Source of the DNA: an uncultured Clostridia bacterium
Lineage (GTDB): Bacteria > Bacillota > Clostridia > Oscillospirales > Ruminococcaceae
Assembly: GCA_947510165.1 (NCBI GenBank)
Contig: CANNSB010000001.1
Coordinates: forward strand, 1-64,000
Length of the DNA stretch: 64,000 nt
Reading direction: 5' to 3'
Position numbers and translations under genes: made by a program. Under the pieces are notes generated by a model. The model saw only the letters and a program-made list of their open reading frames with translations. It made no database searches and was not told the DNA's origin. Of this stretch, positions 22,419 to 33,062 are shown piece by piece. Numbering within the stretch: the stretch's first letter is position 1; each line of letters opens with the position of its first letter.

Positions 22419-23488
22419 TATTTAGAGAAGTCTATAGGTTCTGTTTTAGGGATATAGGTTTGACCAATTTCTTTTATATAGTATCTTAAAGATTTTTGCC
22501 AATATTGTATATCCCGTTTAGGAGGACATTCTAGAGCTAAAATTTCTTTTAGTCTATCCTTAGTAAACTCAAAATCCCAAAATCTTTCATATACATTTCC
22601 GAGATTTGGATTTACATAATTATCATTTAGAATTTTATCGGCATACTCCACAAGATCCACATCATAATAATATATATTTCCCATTTGATAATCTATAGGA
22701 TTAAAATATTTAAAAAAATCATTGGTATTGTATCCGCCAGACACAATATGATTAGTATTAATAAGGGCTGGTTGAGTATAATGTGAAAGAAGTAATGCAC
22801 CTTCATCATAAAAAATCTTTAAAGCAGGCATACTAGGATTTTTATTATAACATTTGTTAACTTTAAACATAAAAACACCGATTATATTATCATTCTCTGA
22901 GCCTTTAAACATTTTTTCGTTATCATATTCTTTATCTAATGCACCAGAAATAGAATATATATAAGCCTCTATCTGACTTTGTCCTTGAATTGCAGAGTCT
23001 AGATATCCCATTGGGTCATAGTTGGATAGTCTAAATTCTCCATATTCGGAATTTCCAGGTTTTAGTTTTCCGGTATTTATACTATCCCATAGGTTGTTCT
23101 GAAAGTCGGTTTGTTCAGAACCTTCAGGTGGAATAGTGTTATCTTCTGTAGTTAGAGATGTCATAAGTGTTATTTGGGAAGGATCATAACCTAAACTATA
23201 TTCTAGTCCTGCAAATCCAAAAGTTTTTTCATATCCTGTCATACGAACTATTGCTATAAATGTGTCTTCCGGAGCAAAAACTTCTTTTTTATGACCAAGA
23301 GATATATTTTGTTGACTATCTATAACTGCTTGATAGGTTTCAATAAATAATTCTGCTTTAGAATCTAACGGATCTAGTGGCATTAGTTCATCAGCAGAAA
23401 CTTTTATAATAGAGATAGCAGAAAATATAATAGATAATGATATAAACATTACTATTATTTTAAAAAGTGATATTTTTTTTAACTTCAT
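22418..23488 (-). CDS. Secreted protein with cohesin-like domain
   Basis: 356 aa from ATG 23488 (SD AGGAGA; an upstream in-frame start at 23527 has none). Signal peptide ~1-33 (MKLKKISLFKIIVMFISLSI, ending KVSADE). Residues ~50-200 (TFIAIVRMTGYEKTFGFAGL; EYSLGYDPSQITLM) have the strand pattern of cohesin/CBM-like jelly-rolls with the usual beta-strand that holds YDPS. The rest (~200-356) is Tyr/Asn/Asp-rich, unassigned. No membrane anchor or sorting signal. Role unknown, probably extracellular or wall-bound. Confidence 0.6.
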   Translation of the reverse strand: MKLKKISLFKIIVMFISLSIIFSAISIIKVSADELMPLDPLDSKAELFIETYQAVIDSQQNISLGHKKEVFAPEDTFIAIVRMTGYEKTFGFAGLEYSLGYDPSQITLMTSLTTEDNTIPPEGSEQTDFQNNLWDSINTGKLKPGNSEYGEFRLSNYDPMGYLDSAIQGQSQIEAYIYSISGALDKEYDNEKMFKGSENDNIIGVFMFKVNKCYNKNPSMPALKIFYDEGALLLSHYTQPALINTNHIVSGGYNTNDFFKYFNPIDYQMGNIYYYDVDLVEYADKILNDNYVNPNLGNVYERFWDFEFTKDRLKEILALECPPKRDIQYWQKSLRYYIKEIGQTYIPKTEPIDFSK

Positions 23489-23534
23489 CAATAAATCTCT
23501 CCTAATATAAATATATTTTGTATACAATATTAAT

Positions 23535-23564
23535 AGTATATAAATAAAATATACTATTTGTCAA
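23535..23564 (-). promoter_or_regulatory. Promoter of the cohesin-like gene with overlapping inverted repeat
   Basis: Minus strand TTGACA (23564-23559), 18 nt, TATACT (23540-23535). An inverted repeat AATAGTATAT / ATATACTATT fills the spacer and -10: a possible operator. Confidence 0.6.
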
Positions 23565-23626
23565 CATTTATATATAAAATTCTAGTATTTTATATATAAA
23601 TTATGATTTTTTATATTTATATAAAA

Positions 23627-24085
23627 CTAAAGAATAGAAATAACTAATAAAACATTATTATATATAGTATTGTTTTTTAACAAGTTACAATAAGTATCGT
23701 ATATTTCAACTTTTGGAAATATACATGTGTAGATATATACATTATTATGTAATCTTATATATCTGGAAATATATTCTCTAAAAGAAATTCTATGTATATT
23801 TTCTTCAAAAGAGATACTGGTATATTCAATTTCTGTTTCTAAATATCCAAATATGTATAAAATATTTGATTTTTTTAGATAAATAGAATTTTTATTTACA
23901 CTAGAATCCAGTATATGAAATTTAGTAGAGACTTTATTTATATGACTTATTTTATTTTTGGTATAAGGAATATGCATAATATTACTTTGTTGAAAACATT
24001 GAAAGTTTGAATTTATATCTGAAATTTGTTTATATAGTCCAATATATTTGATAGATTTTTCCAAAAATATTAACCAGCCTTTCAA
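23627..24085 (-). CDS. Divergent SPOCS (DUF3794) domain protein
   Basis: 152 aa, TTG start (24085, or TTG 24064; neither has a good SD, AAAGG being the only candidate). The C-terminal ~90 residues (LKKSNILYIFGYLETEIEYT, EENIHRISFREYISRYIRL, VEIYDTYCNLLKNNTIYNNV) follow the strand pattern of the SPOCS domain in the neighbouring genes (KLIIHGILTLTLNYTADVPE, QNVHSSQYCIPFSSFIVIP) but without the QKPDMEQI motif. Probably a degenerate member of the spore-coat cluster. Confidence 0.5.
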   Translation of the reverse strand: MKGWLIFLEKSIKYIGLYKQISDINSNFQCFQQSNIMHIPYTKNKISHINKVSTKFHILDSSVNKNSIYLKKSNILYIFGYLETEIEYTSISFEENIHRISFREYISRYIRLHNNVYIYTCIFPKVEIYDTYCNLLKNNTIYNNVLLVISIL

Positions 24086-24099
24086 ATATTCATATGTAT

Positions 24100-24128
24100 T
24101 TATACGAAGACTAATAGTCTTCGTATAA
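24100..24128 (-). terminator. Hairpin after the 1243 aa gene
   Basis: TTATACGAAGACT / AGTCTTCGTATAA stem with AAT loop, between the stop at 24136 and the start of the small SPOCS gene. Confidence 0.7.
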
Positions 24129-24135
24129 TATTAAA

Positions 24136-27100
24136 CTATTGTTTTGAGTTTGTAATTAGTATAACTGTGGCATTAGTGAAAAAACATCTATTTGTTGTTT
24201 GATTAAAATATATATCTTCAACGATACCTTTTATACCTGCAGAACAATTTATATTAAATTCTTTTGGAATAACTATAAATGAGCTAAAAGGGATACAATA
24301 TTGGCTAGAATGAACATTTTGTTCTGGAACATCCGCCGTATAATTCAATGTTAGGGTTAGTATACCGTGGATTATCAATTTGTTTCCCGTAAGAGTTTGC
24401 CCTTCTTCAGAAAGACCAATAGGTGTATCAATAGTATAATAATTACTTATTTCTATTAAACCAGTTATCTCATTTATCTGTTCCATATCCGGTTTTTGTT
24501 CTGGTATACATAGATAATTTTCAAGGTTAAATTGTTTAAATAAAGATATGGCTTGTAAAACTATATTTGTTCCAGGTTCAGAGTCGATTCTTGTAATTGT
24601 AGTACTATTTGATGTTTGATATCCAAAGTTTACAATAGCTGAATTTACAATATTTCCTTTACAATTTGTAGAAATCACTTTAACGGTATACTGTACAGTG
24701 ACACTTTTATCTATAGGAATTGTTCCAATATCCACACCATTTTCTATATTTACAGAGTTTATAATTTTTCCATCTACAGAAAATGATCCATCTATAAGTG
24801 AAACATTTGATGGAAGAGTATCTTTAAATATACTGTATATTGCATCTACATCACCATCATTTTTAATAACAACAGTATAATTTATATCTCCGTCTAAAAC
24901 TGCAATATCTGTATTGGATGTTTTTTCTATACTTAGATGTGGGTTTTTAATACTAATAGTATATGGATTACTTTTATTAGATCCATAATTTTGTGGTTTA
25001 GTTGGATCAAGAGTATATCTAAAAGATGAATTAGCTATATTTATAACAGGCGCAGAACTAGATGAAATAACCAAAGCGCTAAAGGTTAGAGTTTTGTATT
25101 CTCCAATTTCAAGGGTTCCAATATTTACACCAGAAATAATACTATCATCTATTTTATCAATATTATCTATCTTGACGCTTCCTAGAACAAACTTTAATTC
25201 TGGTGTTAGAGGATCTTGAATTATAACAGTATCCAAAGGGATATTTCCGTCATTTCTAGCAGTGATAGAATAGATAATTGTTTCTCCAACTGCTGTAGAT
25301 ACCTTATTTGCAGATTTAATAAGAGTTATTTTAGGATCAACAATAGTTATAGGAATAGTTGTTGATGTTTCTTTAAAAATATTAATTGGTGGTTTTGTAG
25401 GGTTTATAATTGCTTGATAATTTCCAGTAGCTATATTAGTGTATGGGTTTGGAGTTGGAGTGGCAATAACTTTTACATTTATAATTAAAGTTTTAGATTG
25501 CCCAATATTTAAAGGACCTATATCTATACCAGATGTCAGGTTTCCGCCAATATTATTTCCATCTATTTGAAAAGATTGAATTTGAAAATTAGTTGGGAGT
25601 GTATCTTTTATAATAGAATTTGATATAGCTGTGTCTCCAATATTTTTAGATGTTATAGAATATGAAAAACTATCTCCAATTTGAACTTTTTCTACACTAG
25701 ATACTTTGCTAATAGACACTTCAGGGTTAAGGATATTTATCTCAATAACTGTACTACAGAATAGTCCTATTTCATTTGTGGAGCGAACTGTAAATATGTC
25801 TTTTCCATAAAACCCTTTGTTTGGGGTATACGTCCATATTCCTGTAGAAGCATTTATAGAAGCAATTCCATTTGTTCCCTGTTTTTCTATACTATAAATA
25901 ATCTTGCCACCTTGAGGATCAGTTGATAAGATTGTTCCTGTAGATATTTCATTTTTTGATATTATAATATTTTGAGGAAGAGGGCAGATAGGAGGAAGAG
26001 CAGAGATAGTTATACTAACAGTTGTAGTACAGGATAGTCCACTAGTATTAGTAGCTTTAACTATAAAAGAATCAGACCCGAAATAGTTTAAACTAGGGGT
26101 ATAAGACCAATCACCAGTATTAGAGTTTATCTTTGCAACTCCATTAGATGGTGGAGTTGAGATAGAATACACTATACTTTTGTTTTGAGGGTCGATTGCT
26201 GTAATATTTCCCAAAACTTCTTTATTGGAAGTGGTAGAAATATTTTGGGGAATAGGACATGTTGGGGAGATAGCAGAGATGGTTATACTAACAGTTGTAG
26301 TACAGGATAGTCCACTAGTATTAGTAGCTGTAACTATAAAAAAATCAGACCCGAAATAGTTTAAACTAGGGGTATAAGACCAATCACCGGTATTAGAGTT
26401 TATCTTTGCAACTCCATTAGATGGCTGAGTTGAGATAGAATATGAAACAAATTCACCTTGAAAATCTACAGCAGTAATATTTCCTGAAACTTCTTTATTG
26501 GAAGTGGTAGAAACATTTTTTGTTGTAGGACAGGTTGGAGGAGATGAAATTTTCAAAAGATAATCTTCAACCTCTCCATCTCCAGCTGGACCTATCGATC
26601 TAGTATCTTCTATTGTAATATCACCTTTATTGTCTAATAAATCGGTTGTTAATCTAACTCTAACAAAAGTTTCTCCAGGAGTTATAATAGTGCTAATAGG
26701 AAGATTAAATTTTAGAGTTATATCTTGTGTTCCAGATTTAGTTGATGGAATAACTATTGGACAATCTATGGCAGATTCCTCTAGCTGAAATATACCATCT
26801 TTATTAAAATCTATCCAGGCATATAAATTTGCATTTAAACCAGTATTATTTGTTATAGTTTCTATAAAACTATAAGTAGTATCTATAGTTGTTAGAGGTT
26901 TTAAGGGTAGAATTGTTCCATCATCTGGTGTAGATAATGAATCATGATCACCTGTAGCTGTAGAGTTTTGATTTGCATCATCTTCTGATGTTACAGCTGT
27001 TCCTAAGGCTAATCCATTTCCTAAAAATTGGTGTCTAGGACCATTATTAGCTAATAATGTGGTATAATTTCCTATTCCATTTTTGGAACTAGTATCAGGG

Positions 27101-27867
27101 GCATCTCCATAGTCAAGGCTAATAGAAATATTAATACAGCTAGCTCCGTCATTGTTTGAAGAGGGAACTCCTTGGGTAAAAACAACACCTGTAGCATCAT
27201 TTCCAGAGATAGCTATTTTATAGATAATACCAGTATTATTGTCTATAACAAATATATTATTACTTGCATCTGCAAAGGTTGCTCCATATAATCCGACTGG
27301 AACAGATGTTGTTTTTAAATTGGTCACTACACCTGTTTTAGGATCTATTCTAACAACGGAATCTGTAGGAGTAGTTGAACCATTGATTACAGCATATAGC
27401 ATACCATCTATAGGACAATATGCAAAGTCGGCTATATTTATAGGAGGCTGTATAAGCGTTCCTTTATTAGTTGGAGCAAAATTATTAGTCGGGTCAACTA
27501 ATTGACCATAATTTACAGATCCTAATTTATAATCTATACAATAATATGAAGTTATATTACTTTTATAGATATAATAATATCCGTTATTATCAAAAGTTCC
27601 TACATTATAGGAATCATCAGGAAGATTAGACACAACTGGGAGAGGATTTTTTTCACCGATAGAATTTATACGATATATAGTATTATCTGTAGCACTTCTA
27701 GCATATAAAAAATTATCAGTTGTATTATAACCTAAAGCGTTCATGAAAATATTTTGGTCTGCTATAATTGTTTCTACACCTGTCACTAAATTTATTTCAT
27801 ATAAAGTAGATACTGGATTTCCAGCAAGTTGATATCCAACTGGCTTACAGGTAAATGGAGTTGACAT
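24136..27867 (-). CDS. Giant modular SPOCS protein: propeller-GEVED-Ig-DUF11-SPOCS
   Basis: 1243 aa, ATG with SD GGAG, no signal peptide. Modules: ~1-250 propeller-like (STLYEINLVTGVETII, LYARSATDNTIYRINS, VVRIDPKTGVVTNL; DUF6923-like); ~252-440 GEVED-type (LDYGDAPDTS ... WIDFNKDGIFQLEE ... GDGEVEDYLLKI); ~444-705 three cadherin/Ig-like repeats of ~88 residues (NGVAKINSNTGDWSYTPSLN), two nearly identical; ~706-1100 three DUF11 repeats (VSISKVSSVEKVQIGDSFSY, IKDTLPTNFQIQSF); ~1110-1243 a SPOCS domain (CIPEQKPDMEQINEITGLIE, NYTADVPEQNVHSS). SPOCS occurs in SipL-type coat morphogenesis proteins. Lack of signal peptide fits synthesis in the mother cell and deposition on the spore, the SPOCS domain being the docking part and the repeats a surface fibre. 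This placement is inference. Confidence 0.75.
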   Translation of the reverse strand: MSTPFTCKPVGYQLAGNPVSTLYEINLVTGVETIIADQNIFMNALGYNTTDNFLYARSATDNTIYRINSIGEKNPLPVVSNLPDDSYNVGTFDNNGYYYIYKSNITSYYCIDYKLGSVNYGQLVDPTNNFAPTNKGTLIQPPINIADFAYCPIDGMLYAVINGSTTPTDSVVRIDPKTGVVTNLKTTSVPVGLYGATFADASNNIFVIDNNTGIIYKIAISGNDATGVVFTQGVPSSNNDGASCINISISLDYGDAPDTSSKNGIGNYTTLLANNGPRHQFLGNGLALGTAVTSEDDANQNSTATGDHDSLSTPDDGTILPLKPLTTIDTTYSFIETITNNTGLNANLYAWIDFNKDGIFQLEESAIDCPIVIPSTKSGTQDITLKFNLPISTIITPGETFVRVRLTTDLLDNKGDITIEDTRSIGPAGDGEVEDYLLKISSPPTCPTTKNVSTTSNKEVSGNITAVDFQGEFVSYSISTQPSNGVAKINSNTGDWSYTPSLNYFGSDFFIVTATNTSGLSCTTTVSITISAISPTCPIPQNISTTSNKEVLGNITAIDPQNKSIVYSISTPPSNGVAKINSNTGDWSYTPSLNYFGSDSFIVKATNTSGLSCTTTVSITISALPPICPLPQNIIISKNEISTGTILSTDPQGGKIIYSIEKQGTNGIASINASTGIWTYTPNKGFYGKDIFTVRSTNEIGLFCSTVIEINILNPEVSISKVSSVEKVQIGDSFSYSITSKNIGDTAISNSIIKDTLPTNFQIQSFQIDGNNIGGNLTSGIDIGPLNIGQSKTLIINVKVIATPTPNPYTNIATGNYQAIINPTKPPINIFKETSTTIPITIVDPKITLIKSANKVSTAVGETIIYSITARNDGNIPLDTVIIQDPLTPELKFVLGSVKIDNIDKIDDSIISGVNIGTLEIGEYKTLTFSALVISSSSAPVINIANSSFRYTLDPTKPQNYGSNKSNPYTISIKNPHLSIEKTSNTDIAVLDGDINYTVVIKNDGDVDAIYSIFKDTLPSNVSLIDGSFSVDGKIINSVNIENGVDIGTIPIDKSVTVQYTVKVISTNCKGNIVNSAIVNFGYQTSNSTTITRIDSEPGTNIVLQAISLFKQFNLENYLCIPEQKPDMEQINEITGLIEISNYYTIDTPIGLSEEGQTLTGNKLIIHGILTLTLNYTADVPEQNVHSSQYCIPFSSFIVIPKEFNINCSAGIKGIVEDIYFNQTTNRCFFTNATVILITNSKQ

Positions 27868-27893
27868 AAAATATATCTCCCTTCAAATTAAAA

Positions 27894-28376
27894 TTAACAA
27901 TAGTTAGCATCTACAAGGAGTAAAACGCATTTATGAAGGGTCCTTTTATCTATCATCTTGGCGTGGACGGCTTCTATATATGGTGTTACAGATATTGCTT
28001 TTGAATCTACTAGATTACATATATTTTTTCCATTAATCTCTTTAGGAAGGATGATAAACATGCTTTTTAAAGTTTCAAAATGTGCAGCGTGGACAGATTG
28101 TTCAGGTCGGTCTGCAACATAAGTAACCTTTTCTTTCAACCGAACTTCTACAATTAATTTATATCCGGTTAAATTTTGACCTTCATATGATTTACCAACT
28201 TCTGTTTCTATTAATTTATAATTTTCGATCTCTGCCCAAACCATAATATCTAAAATACGCTCCATATCTGGTTTTTGAGAGGGGATAATTAATGTTTCAG
28301 AAACTGTTTCCTCTTTAAAATAGTTAGACTCTTTTGGAAGTTTAGTTGAATAAGATAATTGATTTTTACAGTTCAT
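27894..28376 (-). CDS. SPOCS (DUF3794) domain protein, coat-type
   Basis: 160 aa, ATG with SD AAGGAGGG. Single SPOCS domain: IPSQKPDMERILDIMVWAEI, TEVGKSYEGQNLTGYKLIVE, VTYVADRPEQSVHAAHFETL, then FIILPKEING and a C-terminal strand pair ending in VDANYC. Same core motif as its neighbours (QKPDMEQ/R-I, EGQxLTGxKL, EQxVH). No signal. Likely one building block of a spore coat or exosporium layer, co-transcribed with 28392-28865. Confidence 0.75.
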   Translation of the reverse strand: MNCKNQLSYSTKLPKESNYFKEETVSETLIIPSQKPDMERILDIMVWAEIENYKLIETEVGKSYEGQNLTGYKLIVEVRLKEKVTYVADRPEQSVHAAHFETLKSMFIILPKEINGKNICNLVDSKAISVTPYIEAVHAKMIDKRTLHKCVLLLVDANYC

Positions 28377-28391
28377 ATAAAAAAACCCTCC

Positions 28392-28865
28392 TTAGCATAA
28401 ATCAGCACTTACCATTAGTGTAAAATTATTATGAATACATCTACAATCTAATTGTTTAGAAAAGATATCTTCCATTGTAACGCGAACAAAAATAGGTTGT
28501 GATATATTTGTATCTTTTGGCATAACTATATATGCACAAAATGGGATGCATCCTTCAGCTGTATGAACAGTTTGCTCGGTGTCACAAGCGACATACTGAT
28601 ATTTTAAATCTATTGTTCCGGAAACAAAAAGCTTTAAACCTGTCATTTTTTGTCCTTCTAATGATAATCCAGTAGGAGTTGTAACAAAGTTATATTTTTC
28701 TACAGATGTTTTTGCCCAAACCTTTACGATTTGTTCTATATCTGGTTTTTGTTTAGGAATACAGAAAACGTTGGATATATTTTCTTGTTTAAAGTATTTA
28801 TTCTCTTCGGGAAAACATTTTTGTATTCCATTATATTCTATTAGTTGATTCATAACCATAGACAT
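28392..28865 (-). CDS. SPOCS (DUF3794) domain protein, coat-type
   Basis: 157 aa, ATG with SD AAGGAG. Motifs CIPKQKPDIEQIVKVWAKTS, SLEGQKMTGLKLFVSGTIDL, CDTEQTVHTAEGCIPFCAYI and VMPKDTNISQP. Contains eight Cys, which would permit disulphide cross-linking as usual in spore coats. First gene of the SPOCS run; the giant fusion is third. Confidence 0.75.
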   Translation of the reverse strand: MSMVMNQLIEYNGIQKCFPEENKYFKQENISNVFCIPKQKPDIEQIVKVWAKTSVEKYNFVTTPTGLSLEGQKMTGLKLFVSGTIDLKYQYVACDTEQTVHTAEGCIPFCAYIVMPKDTNISQPIFVRVTMEDIFSKQLDCRCIHNNFTLMVSADLC

Positions 28866-28911
28866 AAATATTCTCCTTATCTAAAATTTATAGTTTTTAT
28901 AATTTAAAAAT

Positions 28912-29019
28912 ATTTTCTATAATTACATAAAATTGAGTTAATTATAAATATAATATTTTATAAACAACCTAAAGTTTAATAGATATTAATATTATATTTT
29001 ATCTGTAATTATAGAAAAT
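28912..29019. repeat. Inverted repeats flanking a 64 bp spacer
   Basis: ATTTTCTATAATTACATAAAA (28912-28932) and TTTTATCTGTAATTATAGAAAAT-type sequence (28997-29019) are inverted copies differing by two inserted bases. They lie between the two spore-surface operon parts. Could be a hairpin, regulator sites, or a tiny relic element. Confidence 0.45.
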
Positions 29020-29030
29020 TTATTATATTG

Positions 29031-29660
29031 TTATTTGCATAGTATATATTTTTTATATTTAGTATCATGAAAATAGTGTTTTTCACAATTATATGAAGTT
29101 GAAATATTCAAATAATCAGAAGATTTATTTTGATGTTCTATTGATGGGGTATAAGATGAATTTATATAAGAAGAATTATACAAAATATTTAAATTTTTAC
29201 CGTTTTTTGGAGATATATATGAAGGATTAGAATAATTATCATTAGAAACTCTATTTTTGTTTTTATTGCATAGTTGGCAATTTTTATTGTAATTATCTAA
29301 TATTTTTTTTGAACCAGTGTTTGATTTACTAACAATAATTTTGTAGCATATATTGGGGGTGTCGCCACATATATCAAATTGATAAAAACCATTATAATCG
29401 CTTATAGTATGTGCTATACCTTCTAGATTTTTCTCATTAGAATTGGTGTTAACTTTTACAAGTTTTATAAGTGCACCTGAAATAATATGATTTTTACAAT
29501 TTTTAACCTGACCCCATATACGAATATTATCGTATTTTGAAACGCTAATATCTGCTCGTATTTCTGAATTAGAAGAATCAGGATCAATATAGATATCTAT
29601 AGAATTTCCTAATATACCGGACTCACATTGATAATTTATAGAAGCATTATAATCATTCAC
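29031..29660 (-). CDS. Carboxypeptidase-regulatory-like protein, spore-surface candidate (1)
   Basis: 209 aa, GTG start at 29660 with SD AAAGGAGA. Paralogue of the next gene: ESGILGNSIDIYIDPDSSNS, EIRADISVSKYDNIRIWGQV, then an Ig/carboxypeptidase-regulatory-like fold (KNHIISGALIKLVKV, GIAHTISDYNGFYQFDICGD, CYKIIVSKSNTGSKKILD). The last ~80 residues are Asn/Ser/Tyr-rich and lack the Cys repeats of its sister. No signal peptide. Position beside the SPOCS genes suggests spore-surface assembly. Confidence 0.6.
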   Translation of the reverse strand: MNDYNASINYQCESGILGNSIDIYIDPDSSNSEIRADISVSKYDNIRIWGQVKNCKNHIISGALIKLVKVNTNSNEKNLEGIAHTISDYNGFYQFDICGDTPNICYKIIVSKSNTGSKKILDNYNKNCQLCNKNKNRVSNDNYSNPSYISPKNGKNLNILYNSSYINSSYTPSIEHQNKSSDYLNISTSYNCEKHYFHDTKYKKYILCK

Positions 29661-29677
29661 TTTGCGAGTCTCCTTTA

Positions 29678-30199
29678 TTATCTAAAATTAGAGTTGCATG
29701 ATTTACAAGGGTTATTACAAAGAGGTTTACAATTAGTAGAACATGGAACAGAAGGCGCGGTATGCGAAGAATATGGTTTGCAAGGATTATATTGATATCC
29801 ATCTGTACAACTATGACAATTTCCATCACTAGTATCTAGAATTTTTTCTGAACCAGTATTTGCTTTTCCAACTAAAATTTTATAACAAGAATTTTTATCT
29901 TCTGCACATAGATCAAATTGATAAAAACCTTGACAGTCACTTACAGTATGAGCAATGCCTTGATGTTGTGTATCTCCATTTTGACAGATAACTTTAACAA
30001 GTTTTAAAAGAGCATTTTCTATAGGAACGCCATCACAACTTTTAACCATACCCCATAGTCGGATAGAGTCGGATGCAGAAACAACAATATCTGCTCTTAT
30101 TTCAGCATCACAACAGGAAGAATCGATATTTACATCAATTGAATTTCCTAGAATAGAAGTATTATTACAGTTTGAATTATTCATAGTATTATATGACAT
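29678..30199 (-). CDS. Carboxypeptidase-regulatory-like, Cys-rich protein, spore-surface candidate (2)
   Basis: 173 aa from ATG 30199 (SD TGGAGG; the upstream ATG at 30214 is part of the SD). NTSILGNSIDVNIDSSCCDA, EIRADIVVSASDSIRLWGMV, regulatory-like core (GVPIENALLKLVKVICQNGD, TVSDCQGFYQFDLCAEDKNS), then a Cys-rich tail (YNPCKPYSSHT, CSTNCKPLCNNPCKSCNSNF). About 17 Cys in all, typical of cross-linked spore coat or exosporium proteins. Promoter candidate of sporulation type at 30243-30270. Confidence 0.65.
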   Translation of the reverse strand: MSYNTMNNSNCNNTSILGNSIDVNIDSSCCDAEIRADIVVSASDSIRLWGMVKSCDGVPIENALLKLVKVICQNGDTQHQGIAHTVSDCQGFYQFDLCAEDKNSCYKILVGKANTGSEKILDTSDGNCHSCTDGYQYNPCKPYSSHTAPSVPCSTNCKPLCNNPCKSCNSNFR

Positions 30200-30242
30200 G
30201 ATAAAATCCTCCATAAGTTTAATATTTTAAATTTAATATTTA

Positions 30243-30270
30243 TATATTATGCAATTTAAATATCATATGT
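30243..30270 (-). promoter_or_regulatory. Candidate sigma-K-like promoter of the spore-surface genes
   Basis: Minus strand AC (30270-30269), 17 nt, CATAATATA (30251-30243), fitting the sigma-K pattern AC-N16/17-CATANNNTA (sigma-E -10 is similar). A+T-rich context makes chance matches easy. Confidence 0.35.
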
Positions 30271-30292
30271 TAATATTTAATATATTCTTTAA

Positions 30293-30332
30293 GATATTTG
30301 TATAAATATATGTGTATATTTATACAAATATC
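30293..30332. repeat. 18 bp-arm inverted repeat in divergent intergenic region
   Basis: GATATTTGTATAAATATA and its exact complement around TGTG, midway between the spore-surface genes and the GH63 gene. The rest of the ~300 bp gap shows no gene. Confidence 0.7.
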
Positions 30333-30500
30333 CAGTTAAAATTTATCTAATTTGATGAATATAAAAAATATGATGACAAAATATTGACAAATTTATTTCT
30401 AAGATATAAAATAAATTTGTTAAATATGATAATTATATAAAAATTATAACAATTTTGTTTATAATTTATGAATATTATATTACATATTTTTACAAATTAA

Positions 30501-32958
<2,458 letters not shown>

Positions 32959-32960
<2 letters not shown>

Positions 32961-33001
32961 AAAAAGAAAGTCTAAGATAATTTCTTAGACTTTCTTTTTT
33001 T
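32959..33001 (+). terminator. Terminator of the GH63 gene
   Basis: AAAAAAGAAAGTCTAAGA and complement with TAATT loop and T-run, overlapping the stop codon. Confidence 0.85.
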
Positions 33002-33015
33002 ATATGAATAGTGTT

Positions 33016-33060
33016 AAAAATAAAAGAGCTATTCTATTAAGAATAACTCTTTTTATTTTT
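33016..33060 (-). terminator. Terminator of the Cna-B type protein gene
   Basis: AAAAATAAAAGAG-ATTCT arms around CTATTAAG; in minus direction directly after the stop at 33063. Confidence 0.7.
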
Positions 33061-33062
33061 AA

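Noticed and set aside
26030..26520. Recent duplication inside the 1243 aa gene as an independent repeat element
   Set aside because: The similar segments are in-frame Ig-like protein repeats with several differences; ordinary modular repeat expansion explains them.
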